This document shows, piece after piece, positions 28,019-37,799 of a DNA stretch of 64,000 bases; position 1 is the first letter of the stretch; the number at the start of each line of letters is the position of its first letter. The position numbers were made by a program, and so were the translations under genes. A model generated the notes under the pieces. The model had not been told where the DNA came from. It did no database searches and was given only the letters and a program-made list of their open reading frames with translations. This DNA is from Anaerolineales bacterium (GTDB lineage Bacteria > Chloroflexota > Anaerolineae > Anaerolineales > Anaerolineaceae): the NCBI GenBank assembly GCA_020060485.1, contig JAGVAB010000048.1, positions 1 through 64,000 of the forward strand, in the 5' to 3' direction.

Positions 28019-28777
28019 ATGCTTCCCGAACTGACCGCACAGGAAAAAGAGCGCTACGACCGCCACCTGCGCATCCCCGAGATCGGCGAGGAAGGTCAAT
28101 GCAAATTAAAAGCCGCCTCTGCCCTGATCGTGGGCGTGGGCGGGCTGGGTTCGCCGCTGGCCCTCTATCTGGCCGCAGCCGGCATCGGGCGCATCGGACT
28201 GGTCGATTCGGATGTGGTCAGTCTCTCCAACCTGCAGCGCCAGGTGATCCACGGAGAAAGCGGCCTGAACCAGCCCAAGGTTGAAACCGCCCGCCGGCGT
28301 CTGCAAGACCTGAACAGCACCGTACAATTGGATGTTTACCCCGAACGTTTCACCCCCAAAAATGGTGAACGCCTGGCCGCCCCCTATGACCTGTTGATGG
28401 ACGGCACCGACAACCTGCTGACCCGTAACTGGATCAATGAGATTGCCGTAAAGCAAGGCAAGCCCTATATTTATGGCGGGGTCTTTCAATTTGAAGGCCA
28501 GGTGAGCATCTTTGATGCCCGCCGCGGACCGTGTTACCGCTGTCTTTTCCCCCATCCCCCGCAGAATCATGAGAATGCACCCCCGCCTGGTGTGTTCAGT
28601 GCCCTGCCCGGCACGATCGGCACCCTGCAGGTCAACGAGGCTGTCAAACTCATTCTGGGCATTGGTGAGCTTCTGGTCGGCAAGCTGCTCCTTTTTAACG
28701 GACTTGATATGAGCTTCCAGACCATCCTTTTTAACCAAAACCCGGATTGTCCTGTTTGCGGCAAAGGCAGCAACTGA
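28019..28777 (+). CDS. ThiF/MoeB-type E1-like adenylyltransferase
   Basis: 252 residues. Begins with YDRHLRIPEIGEEGQCKL, then the nucleotide motif VGVGGLGSPLALYLAAAGIG, the VDSDVVSLSNLQRQ block with the conserved Arg, MDGTDNLLTRNWIN, and two CxxC pairs (CYRC and CPVC) that bind zinc. It lacks the rhodanese domain seen in some MoeB homologs. It should adenylate the C-terminal Gly-Gly of a ThiS/MoaD-like sulfur carrier for thiamine, molybdopterin or cysteine synthesis; no carrier gene is in the window, so the pathway is not fixed. CGGAGG precedes the ATG. Confidence 0.9.
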   Translation: MLPELTAQEKERYDRHLRIPEIGEEGQCKLKAASALIVGVGGLGSPLALYLAAAGIGRIGLVDSDVVSLSNLQRQVIHGESGLNQPKVETARRRLQDLNSTVQLDVYPERFTPKNGERLAAPYDLLMDGTDNLLTRNWINEIAVKQGKPYIYGGVFQFEGQVSIFDARRGPCYRCLFPHPPQNHENAPPPGVFSALPGTIGTLQVNEAVKLILGIGELLVGKLLLFNGLDMSFQTILFNQNPDCPVCGKGSN

Positions 28778-28831
28778 ACCATCCGGTCTGTCCCATGCAC
28801 ACAAATTGCTTTGATGAAAGGTACATCACCC

Positions 28832-29650
28832 ATGCGCTCTAAAAAATTTGTCCTTTTCCTGGCCGCGGCAATGTTGTTGATCCTGTCAGCCTGTACGCAG
28901 ATTGGCACGCTGAAACCAGCCGCGTCCGCATCCGAACCCACAAGCCTTCCCGCCACCCAGCCCGCGCTGCCCAGCCAGACCCCAACCCCGATTAACGAGA
29001 CTGTGGCCCTGACCTCGCAGGAAACGGAAACCCGCAATGACGAGCTGAACCTGGAAATTTACCTCTTGCAGCCCGTCCTGAACCAGCCGGAAAATAAAGC
29101 AGAGGGCTTCAATCAGGTAGTGCAGGCCCTGGTGCAAAACCAGGTGGAAAGCTTTACTGGCATGATCGCGGAAAACCTGGATTACCTGACAGAAATGGCC
29201 GACCTGGGCGGGTTCAATTCCTTCTATCTGGAATACATCCCCACCCATACCGAACAAGATATCATCAGCATCAAATTCACCGTCTCCACCTACGTGGTCG
29301 GGGCCGCACATCCTGCCAGTTACAGCAGCGTATTAAATTACGACTTGCGGGAGGAAAAGTCGTTAAGCCTCGATGAGCTTTTCCTGCCGGACAGTGATTA
29401 TCTGGGGGTGCTATCCGAACAAAGCATTCAACGCATCAGGGAGAATGGTTATATAGAGTGGCCGGATGGCGCCGCTCCCGATCCGGTCAATTTCCAGGTC
29501 TGGAATATCACCCCTGAAGGCGTTCTGATCACCTTTGACCCCTATCAGGTTGCGCCTTATGCCGCCGGCCCGCAGCAGGCGCTGGTGCCCTATGCTGCCC
29601 TGCAAAGCATGATCGATCCAGACGGCCCGCTGGGACGATTGATCCCATAA
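28832..29650 (+). CDS. Lipoprotein with DUF3298 domain
   Basis: 272 residues from ATG 28832, which follows AAAGG by about 10 bases; an ATG at 28811 would lengthen the signal peptide. Lipobox LSAC, then a Thr/Pro linker. The C-terminal ~180 residues match the RsiV-type DUF3298 family: SYSSVLNYDLREEKSLSLDELF, then GVLITFDPYQVAPYAAGP and LVPYAAL. In RsiV that domain binds lysozyme; here it has no anti-sigma part and is just a surface lipoprotein. Function unknown. Confidence 0.78.
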   Translation: MRSKKFVLFLAAAMLLILSACTQIGTLKPAASASEPTSLPATQPALPSQTPTPINETVALTSQETETRNDELNLEIYLLQPVLNQPENKAEGFNQVVQALVQNQVESFTGMIAENLDYLTEMADLGGFNSFYLEYIPTHTEQDIISIKFTVSTYVVGAAHPASYSSVLNYDLREEKSLSLDELFLPDSDYLGVLSEQSIQRIRENGYIEWPDGAAPDPVNFQVWNITPEGVLITFDPYQVAPYAAGPQQALVPYAALQSMIDPDGPLGRLIP

Positions 29651-29672
29651 GACTCCGGTGTTCTGAAACACA

Positions 29673-29703
29673 ACCTCCCGCACACATCAAAAGTGCGGGA
29701 GGT
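29673..29703. terminator. Bidirectional terminator
   Basis: 11-bp perfect stem (29673-29683 with 29693-29703) between convergent genes, followed on the plus strand by a T-rich run. Confidence 0.85.
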
Positions 29704-29722
29704 ATGGTATTTTTATTCAGCT

Positions 29723-30049
29723 CTATTTTGCGTTTTGCAGCAACAAATTGAGCAGTGTGGCAACCAGCCCAATCGCCCCCAAGAAGAGTGCCAAACCTAC
29801 CCAGGCCGGGCCGCGCATCTGCTCGTCAGCCGCATCTTCACGGGCAAGTTCCCGCTCGGTGGCAGCCCGCCGTTCAGCAATCGCCTGCTCAGCCAGTGCC
29901 AGCCGCTCAGCCAATTCCAAAAGCTCGGCTGTGTCGCGGTAACCAGCTTCCATTTGCAGCACCTGCTGTAACAGGTCTCTGGCTTCAGCCCAATGGCGGG
30001 CATCGACCGCCTCCAGGGCCTGCGCATACAATTCCTGCACGTCCATCAT
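29723..30049 (-). CDS. Small TPR-like protein with C-terminal membrane helix
   Basis: 108 residues. The first ~45 residues form a TPR-like helical pair (YAQALEAVDARHWAEARDLLQQVLQ), followed by a Glu/Arg/Ala-rich helix and a final membrane helix (about residues 83-103). A tail-anchored protein is indicated. The start may be either of two adjacent ATGs. It follows the next upstream gene by 5 bp and is probably co-transcribed with it. Function unknown. Confidence 0.65.
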   Translation of the reverse strand: MMDVQELYAQALEAVDARHWAEARDLLQQVLQMEAGYRDTAELLELAERLALAEQAIAERRAATERELAREDAADEQMRGPAWVGLALFLGAIGLVATLLNLLLQNAK

Positions 30050-30054
30050 CCAGC

Positions 30055-30834
30055 CTAGAAGCGTTTCCCGCCAAACCAGGAACGAAACATGCCAGTCAGG
30101 CCTTTGGCTTCCTGGGCTTCTTCCTCGGCGAAATCTGCCTTCATCATTTCCTGCAAGGTCTGCTCAAACAGCTCGTTCTGCGGGTTGGAAAGACCGGTGC
30201 GCTCGGGATCATACAACCACAATAGCAACATGAGGTCTTTTTGGTCCCCGGCCATACCGGCAATTTTGTAACGGCGTACAAAGCCAAAACGCTGGTCATT
30301 GCGGTCAGCCGGACCAGCCTTGAGATGAACGCCCACATCCCGTCTAAATACAAAATGGAATCCTTTGGGGTGCGGTGTGTAATCACGATTCACGCGGATG
30401 ATGTGCACACCCCTGTCTGTCACCATAAACAGGCTGTCAAGAGCACTAACCCAGCCGCTGGCATATCCCAAAACCGTCTCACCTTCCTCAAGCAGCTTCT
30501 GGACAGTGTTGTGTACCTGCCAGTCAAAAAGGGTGGGGGTGGCCCCAATCCCGGGCAGCTCTGCCAGACCAGCTTCTTCCAGCCTGGCTTTGCCAGCTTC
30601 AAGCGATTTCTGCATGGTCTCGCGCGCCTTTTTGCGCCCATACCACTCTGCCAATTTACTGGTACCAAGATATACGCCAATCAACAGAACCGCCGATACC
30701 ACCAGATAGATGTCACTGGCCGCGCCTGTTTCCACGCCTGGTGCAGCCAGCATCAACGCGCCAATACTGACCACTGCCCCCAATAATATTCCAAGAAATC
30801 TTCCTATGGTTTCAATTCTTAATTGTTGGTTCAT
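30055..30834 (-). CDS. Membrane protein of unknown function
   Basis: 259 residues. Two N-terminal hydrophobic helices (about residues 12-32 and 42-60) followed by a basic region and a cytoplasmic domain. That domain has a PH-like or GRAM-like look: LLEEGETVLGYASGW and SLFMVTDRGVHIIRV. I cannot assign a family with confidence. The start overlaps the upstream desulfhydrase stop by 4 bp, and the small TPR protein follows, so the three genes form one unit. Confidence 0.6.
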   Translation of the reverse strand: MNQQLRIETIGRFLGILLGAVVSIGALMLAAPGVETGAASDIYLVVSAVLLIGVYLGTSKLAEWYGRKKARETMQKSLEAGKARLEEAGLAELPGIGATPTLFDWQVHNTVQKLLEEGETVLGYASGWVSALDSLFMVTDRGVHIIRVNRDYTPHPKGFHFVFRRDVGVHLKAGPADRNDQRFGFVRRYKIAGMAGDQKDLMLLLWLYDPERTGLSNPQNELFEQTLQEMMKADFAEEEAQEAKGLTGMFRSWFGGKRF

Positions 30835-31844
30835 TCTCTCCCTGCCTGAAAGTATTGAGGTTCAAAAGAATCGGCATGCGGGAACATGCCATACAAGCCG
30901 CCCGTATGCAGAAAAAGGAGGCTCTCTCCCTTTTTGAAACGCCCTTTGCGTATCTCTTGTGCCATTCCGTAGAAGGCTTTGCCGGTGTAGGCCGTGTCCA
31001 GCAAAATGGCTTCATGGCGGGCAGCTTCGGCGATCAAGGACATCTCAGCCTCACCGCTGATGGCGTACCCCGCACCCACGTATCCATCCAGCATGTGTAC
31101 CTCATCAGCCTGCACCCGGGCAGTGTAGCCATATTCACGCCCAAAATCCGCCAGGATCTCGACCACCTTCCGGCGGAAATAATCGCCATCGGCAGTGACA
31201 TTGACGCCCCAAATGCGGCTGGTAAGCCCGAACAGCTCTTGACCCAGCAGCAGCCCGGCCAGGGTGCCGCCCGAACCACAGGCCACCACGATATGATCCG
31301 GAGTCCACTGCATGTCTGCAAACTGTGCCATCATTTCCTGCACAGCCCAGGCATAACCCAGTGTGCCGGTGGCGTCCGAAGCGCCCAGCGGGATGACCAT
31401 CGGCTTCTCGCCTTTACTGGCATATTCGTCTGCCAGGGTCTGCATGGTGTCGGTGAAATCGTGCAATCCGGCATCCGGCAGAAAGGTGATCTCTGCCCCC
31501 AGCAGGCGGTCGAGAAACAGGTTGCCCTGCTGCGCCTGGTCTGGCTGGCCAGAAAGCACCAGATGACAACCCAAGTTCAGTTTTGCGGCCACTGCGGCCG
31601 TGGCGCGGGCGTGATTGGACTGCCCGCCGCCGCAGGTGATCAGCACGGTACAGCCTTCGCGCAGCGCCTTGGCTGCGCTGAATTCCAGCTTGCGCACCTT
31701 GTTACCAGAGACTGCCATTCCGGTCAGGTCATCCCGCTTGATATATATTGCCGGGCCATCCCAGCGTGCGCTGAGTCGCTCCAGTTTCCGGATTGGTGTG
31801 GGAAGGTAGGCAAGATGCAGCCGTTCGGGGAAATTGAAAGTCAA
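30831..31844 (-). CDS. D-cysteine desulfhydrase / ACC deaminase family, PLP-dependent
   Basis: 337 residues. Begins with LAYLPTPIRKLERLS, then the PLP-lysine block SGNKVRKLEF, CGGGQSNHARATAA (Ser/Asn for cofactor and substrate), VVACGSGGTLAGLLLG (phosphate loop) and DTAYTGKAFYGM near the end. These belong to the D-cysteine desulfhydrase/1-aminocyclopropane-1-carboxylate deaminase group; the two activities cannot be told apart safely by eye. The start is taken as TTG 31844, 8 bases after AAAAGGA; the ATG at 31895 would add 17 unrelated residues. Confidence 0.85.
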   Translation of the reverse strand: MTFNFPERLHLAYLPTPIRKLERLSARWDGPAIYIKRDDLTGMAVSGNKVRKLEFSAAKALREGCTVLITCGGGQSNHARATAAVAAKLNLGCHLVLSGQPDQAQQGNLFLDRLLGAEITFLPDAGLHDFTDTMQTLADEYASKGEKPMVIPLGASDATGTLGYAWAVQEMMAQFADMQWTPDHIVVACGSGGTLAGLLLGQELFGLTSRIWGVNVTADGDYFRRKVVEILADFGREYGYTARVQADEVHMLDGYVGAGYAISGEAEMSLIAEAARHEAILLDTAYTGKAFYGMAQEIRKGRFKKGESLLFLHTGGLYGMFPHADSFEPQYFQAGRE

Positions 31845-32010
31845 ATAAGGATTCCTTTTATGGGGAAAGAGATATGATATGGATAAGAAAATCATACCCG
31901 CAGATCAGGTGCGGGTCAAGGAGAAAAGCAGGCGCATGTTTCAATCAAAGCGGAACCTTCGACCTCCATATGGGGATGATACAAGCTCAGCGACTGGTTC
32001 TCTCAATGAC

Positions 32011-32043
32011 ATTGTCCCTCTCCTGATTCGGGAGAGGGACAAT
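32011..32043. repeat. Perfect 13-bp inverted repeat downstream of clpB
   Basis: 32011-32023 pairs with 32031-32043 around a 7-base loop. It may terminate clpB, but no clear U-run follows on the minus strand. Confidence 0.6.
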
Positions 32044-32069
32044 TAACCTATGCGCATTTTTTAGTCGGG

Positions 32070-34661
32070 CTATTCCTGCAATTCACCGGCTGCCAGCGGC
32101 ACAAAACGCAATCCCTCAGGGCCTGCATCCACCTGTACCGTCTCGCCAACGCGGAACGCCCCGGACAGCAAGGCCAGCGCCAGCGGATCTTGCAACTCAC
32201 GCTGAATGGCGCGCTTCAGCGGGCGGGCGCCGTAATCCGGGTCATACCCCGTCTCGGCCAGATACGCCGCCGCCTGTGGAGTGATCTCAAAACCATACCC
32301 GCGATCTGCCAGCAAATGGGCTACATGTCCCAGCTGGATCTGAACGATCTGCGCCAGATGTTCTTTCTCCAGTGGGTGAAAGACCACCACTTCATCCACC
32401 CGGTTAAGAAACTCGGGACGGAAATGTGCCTGCAATACGCGGTTAACCTGTTCCCGGCTGACCTCCCGGTTGCCGTTTAACCACAGCTCGCCGCCCAGAT
32501 TACTGGTCATGATAATGACCGTGTTCTTGAAATCCACCGTACGACCATGGCCGTCGGTCAGGCGGCCATCGTCCAGCAATTGCAGCAGCACGTTGAACAC
32601 TTCGCTGTGTGCTTTCTCAATCTCGTCAAATAGCACCACGCTATAAGGCCGGCGGCGCACGGTTTCGGTCAATTGTCCACCTTCATCATAGCCCACGTAA
32701 CCAGGAGGCGCACCGATCAAACGCGCCACGGTGTGCTTCTCCTGATACTCGCTCATATCAATGCGGATCATGGCCTTCTCGTCATCAAACATGAATTCCG
32801 CCAGGGCACGCGCCAGTTCGGTTTTGCCCACGCCGGTCGGCCCCAAGAAAATAAAGGAACCCATCGGCCGGTTGGGATCTTGCAGCCCGGCACGCGAGCG
32901 CCGCACAGCATTCGACACCGCCCGAATGGCATCATTCTGGCCGATCACCCGCTGATGCAAACGGTCTTCCATGTGTACCAGTTTTTCCATCTCTCCTTCC
33001 AGCAGGCGCGCAACCGGAATACCGGTCCATTTGCCCACAATCTCGGCGATCTCTTCGGCATCCACTTCCTCTTTCAACAGCGCCCCCTCTGCCTGCAACT
33101 GCTGCAAACGTTCCACTGCTTCTGCCCGGCGCTTTTCCAGTTCCGGGATGACGCCATAACCCAAACGCGAGGCCTCAGCCAGATCGTTGCGGCGCTGAGC
33201 CTGCTCCATCTGCACCTCGGTTTGCTCCATCTGTTCCTTGATGCCTTGCAGCTCGGCGATGGCCTCCTTCTCGGTCTGCCAACGCGCAGTCAGCTCGGTT
33301 GAACGCTCCTTAAGATCTGCCAGGGTTTGTTTCAAGACATCCCGCCGGTCTTTGGAAGCCTTATCCTTCTCTTTCTTCAGCGCTTCCAGTTCCATCTCGG
33401 TCTGCATGATTTGGCGGTCCACCTCATCCAACGGCTGAGGTTTCGAGTCGATCTCGGTACGCAGACGGGCGGCGGCTTCATCGATCAGGTCAATGGCCTT
33501 GTCCGGCATCTGGCGATCAGTGATGTAACGGTTGGACAGAGTGGCTGCGGCAATCACCGCCGAATCGGTGATACGCACCCCGTGATGCACCTCGTATCGC
33601 TGCTTAAGGCCGCGCAAAATGCTGATAGTATCTTCCACTGAAGGCTCCAGCACCAGAACTGGCTGGAAACGCCGCTCGAGGGCCGGGTCTTTCTCAATAT
33701 ATTTACGATATTCATCCAGGGTAGTGGCGCCAATCAGATGCAGTTCACCTCGGGCCAGCATCGGCTTAAGCATGTTGCTGGCATCCATCGCCCCTTCGGC
33801 CGCACCGGCGCCCACCACCGTGTGCATTTCATCCACAAACAGGATCACTTCTCCAGCCGAGTCGGTGATCTCTTTCAACACGGCCTTCAGGCGCTCTTCA
33901 AATTCGCCGCGGTATTTGGCCCCTGCAATCAATGCACCCATGTCAAGCTGGATCAGACGTTTGTTCTTCAATCCCTCCGGCACGTCGCCCTTGACAATGC
34001 GCTGTGCCAGTCCTTCGACAACAGCGGTTTTGCCCACCCCCGGCTCACCGATCAAAGCTGGATTGTTCTTCGTTCGCCGGGAAAGGATCTGGATCGTACG
34101 GCGGATCTCTTCATCGCGTCCGATGACCGGGTCGAGTTTGCCTTGACGTGCCATGGCCGTCAGATCGCGGCCGTATTTCTCCAAAGACTGATAAGTGCCT
34201 TCAGGGTTTTGCGAGGTTACCCGCTGGCTGCCGCGGATCGACATCAGCGCCTTAAGAATGGCATCCGTGGTCAGTCCATATTGACTGAGCCGTTTGCCCT
34301 CCACACTTTCTGTTAATGCCAATAACAAGTGCTCGGCAGAAGTATATTCATCCTGCATGCCTTTGGCGCGCCGTTCGGCCGCAGACAGCACATCCGCTGT
34401 CTGGCGAGAAAGCCCTACCTGCTGATTTTCACTTCCGTACACCTGCGGTCGGTTTTCCAGGTCGGAGTGCAGATCCTCGCGAACCGCCTGGACGCTGCCC
34501 GCCACCCTGGTCACCACCGCCGGAACCACGCCATCCTCCTGCTGCAAAAGCGCCAGCAGCAGGTGCGCCGGTTCAATCGACTGATGATGAAAGCCCATCG
34601 CCAGTTGCTGAGCCTGAAAAATAGCTTCTTGTGCTTTTTGTGTATATCGATCCAAATCCAT
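32070..34661 (-). CDS. clpB: ATP-dependent disaggregase ClpB
   Basis: 863 residues, standard length. Clp N-domain, first AAA module with Walker [14 protein letters not shown], the long coiled-coil middle domain (about residues 405-530), second AAA module with [14 protein letters not shown] and sensor regions, and a C-terminal D2 small domain. It frees aggregated proteins together with DnaK. GGAGG lies 7 bases before the ATG. Nothing like a CIRCE element was seen upstream. Confidence 0.97.
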   Translation of the reverse strand: MDLDRYTQKAQEAIFQAQQLAMGFHHQSIEPAHLLLALLQQEDGVVPAVVTRVAGSVQAVREDLHSDLENRPQVYGSENQQVGLSRQTADVLSAAERRAKGMQDEYTSAEHLLLALTESVEGKRLSQYGLTTDAILKALMSIRGSQRVTSQNPEGTYQSLEKYGRDLTAMARQGKLDPVIGRDEEIRRTIQILSRRTKNNPALIGEPGVGKTAVVEGLAQRIVKGDVPEGLKNKRLIQLDMGALIAGAKYRGEFEERLKAVLKEITDSAGEVILFVDEMHTVVGAGAAEGAMDASNMLKPMLARGELHLIGATTLDEYRKYIEKDPALERRFQPVLVLEPSVEDTISILRGLKQRYEVHHGVRITDSAVIAAATLSNRYITDRQMPDKAIDLIDEAAARLRTEIDSKPQPLDEVDRQIMQTEMELEALKKEKDKASKDRRDVLKQTLADLKERSTELTARWQTEKEAIAELQGIKEQMEQTEVQMEQAQRRNDLAEASRLGYGVIPELEKRRAEAVERLQQLQAEGALLKEEVDAEEIAEIVGKWTGIPVARLLEGEMEKLVHMEDRLHQRVIGQNDAIRAVSNAVRRSRAGLQDPNRPMGSFIFLGPTGVGKTELARALAEFMFDDEKAMIRIDMSEYQEKHTVARLIGAPPGYVGYDEGGQLTETVRRRPYSVVLFDEIEKAHSEVFNVLLQLLDDGRLTDGHGRTVDFKNTVIIMTSNLGGELWLNGNREVSREQVNRVLQAHFRPEFLNRVDEVVVFHPLEKEHLAQIVQIQLGHVAHLLADRGYGFEITPQAAAYLAETGYDPDYGARPLKRAIQRELQDPLALALLSGAFRVGETVQVDAGPEGLRFVPLAAGELQE

Positions 34662-34695
34662 TCACGATCCTCCTTACGTCATCAATTTAAAACAC

Positions 34696-34725
34696 TATAT
34701 ATTATCCATTCTGAATTATAGTCAA
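34696..34725 (-). promoter_or_regulatory. Candidate clpB promoter
   Basis: Minus strand TTGACT (34725-34720), 18-bp spacer, TATATA (34701-34696). About 35 bases separate it from the start codon. Confidence 0.55.
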
Positions 34726-34821
34726 GGTTTATCTGAATTATTTATGAGATGCATCAGAAATTCATCTAACAATCATCCTTTCTGTCGGGTACTTGGGAAC
34801 AAAGGTGAAGCATAGTAAATA

Positions 34822-34860
34822 TCGGGGTGATTTTGGCGCGAAGCGCCAAAATCACCCCGA
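34822..34860. repeat. 18-bp perfect palindrome capped by GCGAAGC
   Basis: Positions 34822-34839 pair perfectly with 34843-34860, leaving a GAA triloop. The apex GCGAAGC is the classic very stable DNA mini-hairpin. A second hairpin with the same apex lies at 60633-60675. Confidence 0.85.
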
Positions 34861-34982
34861 AAACCATTCTCACGGCAAATTCCACCAAGCCTTCTGGCCT
34901 TACTGCTATCAAACAGAAAATTATGTTACACTAATGCAAATTTGAGACAGTCTTTGAAAGGAAGTGGAGGGCACGCCCAATC

Positions 34983-36089
34983 ATGCGAATAGCTTATGTC
35001 ACGTTGCACATGTCCTCCAGATACATCTTTGGCGGCGTCGGAAAGAAGATCCAATCCCAGATCAACGTTTGGAAAGAAAATGGGCATGAAGCCCACCTTT
35101 TTGTGCATTGTTCAGAAAGCATGCCAGTCCCTAATGCTTCCGTTTTTCCTTACTGGCCAGGCACTTCTCTCCCTGTACTGCGGTCAATTTTCAGAGAAAG
35201 CGCCAGAATTACCGCATTGAGAAAAATGATCCGGGCCGTAAAAGACGATAACCCGGATATCATTTACTTGCGCTACGGGATGTTCTGCCTGCCACTGCAG
35301 CGACTTTATGCCATTGCCCCGGTAGTTGTTGAGCTAAATACCCTGGACAAGCAGGAATATCGCCACCGTGGCTTATTCTATTATTGGCTGAATCGCCTTG
35401 GAAGAGAGATCATCCTTTCCAAAGCATCCGCTTTTGTTTCTGTAAGCCATGAAATTGCCGTCCATCCCACCATGAGCAAGTTTCACAAACCGGTCACTGT
35501 GATCGCCAATGGTATTTTGGTAGAGGACTCGCAAATCTTGCCTGCCCCTCAAAACAAGACACCTCATCTTGTGTTCATCGGCACCGCAGGGATGCCCTGG
35601 CACGGCGAAGACAAGTTGGTCTGGCTGGCCAGGCAGTATCCTGAAATCCACATTGATATCATCGGCTCGTCCAGAGAAGATCTCGCAAATATGGAAATCC
35701 CGGAAAATGTCACCTGTCACGGCTTCCTGAATGAAGAAGATTTTTTGAAAATCTATGCCACCAGCGACGTGGCAGTTGGCACTTTAGCGCTGCACCGTAA
35801 TCAAATGGAAGAAACGTCTACATTGAAAACCAGGGAGTATTTACGCGCTGGTCTGCCCGTAATTTTGGGGCATCAGGATACAGATTTGATAGGGAAAGAA
35901 TTTGAATTCGTTTGTCAAATCCCCAATCGCGAAGACAACGTCATCACCCATGCTGAACAGATACGAGAATTTGTATACAGCATGATGGGAAAGAGGACCG
36001 ACATAAGCCTGATATTGCCATTGATCGACCAGCGCCAAAAGGAAAAAGAGCGTCTCAAATTCTTTGGCACAATACTTGATGCCCATTAA
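34983..36089 (+). CDS. Glycosyltransferase (GT-B, GT4-like)
   Basis: 368 residues. N-terminal MRIAYVTLHMSSRYIFGGVGKKIQSQINVW, a middle linker with FVSVSHEIAVHPTM and the C-terminal Rossmann half with VFIGTAGMPWHGEDKLVWLAR, then TREYLRAGLPVIL. These blocks are those of family 4 transferases although the usual E-x7-E is altered. First gene of a polysaccharide cluster with a flippase and a second transferase. GGAGG lies 12 bases before the ATG. Confidence 0.8.
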   Translation: MRIAYVTLHMSSRYIFGGVGKKIQSQINVWKENGHEAHLFVHCSESMPVPNASVFPYWPGTSLPVLRSIFRESARITALRKMIRAVKDDNPDIIYLRYGMFCLPLQRLYAIAPVVVELNTLDKQEYRHRGLFYYWLNRLGREIILSKASAFVSVSHEIAVHPTMSKFHKPVTVIANGILVEDSQILPAPQNKTPHLVFIGTAGMPWHGEDKLVWLARQYPEIHIDIIGSSREDLANMEIPENVTCHGFLNEEDFLKIYATSDVAVGTLALHRNQMEETSTLKTREYLRAGLPVILGHQDTDLIGKEFEFVCQIPNREDNVITHAEQIREFVYSMMGKRTDISLILPLIDQRQKEKERLKFFGTILDAH

Positions 36090-36229
36090 ACCAAACGTAT
36101 CAAAATCCCTTCGAAAACGACTTGCCTTCATTAGCTCACAATGCAATCCTTGATATAATGATGCACCGAAAAATTAAGGCCTGACCCTGGCCCCTAATCC
36201 ATTTCAATCCGTCAGAAAAGAAATATTCC

Positions 36230-37702
36230 ATGTCCGACCCTCAAATCATTGCTAAAAACAGCGTCAAATCTACAGGGTGGAATTTGTCAGCCAATATTTT
36301 CATGACCCTGTGCAGCTTTCTGCGGATCTACATTTTGGCACGCCTCGTCTCTGTTGAAACGTACGGCGTCTATGGCAAAGCCTTGTCTTTTGTTTTCATT
36401 GCCATCCCTTTCCTGTATCTCGGTCATGGGACTGCCATGCTGCATCGCGCTCCAGAAACAGAAGATGAAGAGAATAGCGCAACGGTACTGTTTACGTTGT
36501 GTTTGATTACCAGTTTCGTCTGGGCGATCTTGATGGTACTGGCTGCAAACCTGTTCTTTGATCTCACCAACCCCACCACAAAAGTCGCTTTTTACGCCTT
36601 GATCTTTGCCGAAGCATTCTCCAATACAGCCAGTACCCCCAGAATACTTTTTGCCCGTAAAGTGGACTTCAAACGCCAGGCCATCATCACCTTTGTCCAG
36701 GAGCTGATTGGCATCATACTGGCCGTTGTTTTGGCCAGGCTTGGCGCAGGCATCTGGGCACTGGTCAGCGCCAATCTGGTGCCCTCCATCACGTCCTTTG
36801 TACTGCTGTATTTTTGGAGGCCCATCTTTTACCCCCGGCTCAACTGGCAACCTGGAGTGGTCAAATATTTCTTTCGGTTCGGGTCAAAAGTGGCATCCGA
36901 ATCCCTGATCTACAATCTGCAAGAACGTATTGACGACCTGTGGGTAGCCTCCTATCTGGGTTCCACTGCAGCGGGATTTTACACTCAGGCCCATATCATT
37001 GCGCGATACCCGCTTAAAATCTTTTCCACACCAGTCATCAATGTGGCCAGCGGAACATTTAACGCCCTCAAAAACGACAAGAATGCATTGGGGCAATCCT
37101 TTGAAACAGTTTGCAGTTTTCTCTCGCGGCTGACATTTTTCATTGGTGGAGCAATATTCCTCATTTCACAAGAATTCGTTGTCATTTATCTTGGCGATAA
37201 ATGGCTGCCTTTATTAAACGCAATGCGCATCATGGTCGCCTATATGATGATTGAACCCATAAAGGAAGCTTTCTCAAAACTTTTTTCCGCCATCGGGCAT
37301 CCTGAATTAGCCTTGCGGGCGCGCATCTGGCAATTGCTTTGCCTGGTAGCAGGCATCGCGATCTTCTCCTGGTGGCTTCCCTGGGAAATTGAAGGCGTTG
37401 CACTGGCAGTGAATATTTCTATACTGGTGGGGTTACTAATCATGATCTTTTTGCTCCGGCCGCACCAAAAGGTCTCCTGGAAAATGATTTTTGGCGCACC
37501 CGTTCTGGCGGTGACCCTGGCGGCAGTCGTTTCGGTCGGTGTGTTCTCTCAGGTGCATTTCGAATCTGTCTGGATTTCTGCACTTTCCAAACTGGGCATC
37601 TGGTCAATGGTCTACTGGCTGGTAGAATTCATTTTCGACCGAAAATACCTGGCCGACTTGCTGCGCATTATGCGAAAATATATGCTCAAAAAGGCAGCAT
37701 AA
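36230..37702 (+). CDS. Polysaccharide flippase, Wzx/MOP superfamily
   Basis: 490 residues with about 12-14 hydrophobic helices. The N-terminal block NSVKSTGWNLSANIFMTLCSFLRIYILARLV and the mid block LQERIDDLWVASYLGSTAAGFYTQA are typical of lipid-linked-oligosaccharide flippases of the MOP superfamily (Wzx/RfbX/TuaB). It should move undecaprenyl-linked glycans across the membrane. It lies between two glycosyltransferase genes on the same strand. Confidence 0.88.
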   Translation: MSDPQIIAKNSVKSTGWNLSANIFMTLCSFLRIYILARLVSVETYGVYGKALSFVFIAIPFLYLGHGTAMLHRAPETEDEENSATVLFTLCLITSFVWAILMVLAANLFFDLTNPTTKVAFYALIFAEAFSNTASTPRILFARKVDFKRQAIITFVQELIGIILAVVLARLGAGIWALVSANLVPSITSFVLLYFWRPIFYPRLNWQPGVVKYFFRFGSKVASESLIYNLQERIDDLWVASYLGSTAAGFYTQAHIIARYPLKIFSTPVINVASGTFNALKNDKNALGQSFETVCSFLSRLTFFIGGAIFLISQEFVVIYLGDKWLPLLNAMRIMVAYMMIEPIKEAFSKLFSAIGHPELALRARIWQLLCLVAGIAIFSWWLPWEIEGVALAVNISILVGLLIMIFLLRPHQKVSWKMIFGAPVLAVTLAAVVSVGVFSQVHFESVWISALSKLGIWSMVYWLVEFIFDRKYLADLLRIMRKYMLKKAA

Positions 37703-37799
37703 ATGTGCGCTTATATCTTTCATTCACGGATGTTTCAGATCATCAACCGGTTTTCGCACCTGGCTAGAATAACAATAATTCACAGGAGATCATAACCTC

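Larger units (their letters stand above)
34662..34982. other. Divergent intergenic region between clpB and polysaccharide cluster
   Basis: About 320 bases holding the clpB promoter, an AT-rich stretch, the long palindrome at 34822-34860 and the leader of the glycosyltransferase gene (AATTATGTTACACTAATG near 34919 could supply a -10). No ORF or RNA gene was recognised. Confidence 0.5.

Noticed and set aside
34822..34860. Palindrome as the terminator of a nearby gene
   Set aside because: clpB and the glycosyltransferase genes both point away from it and no U-run follows.
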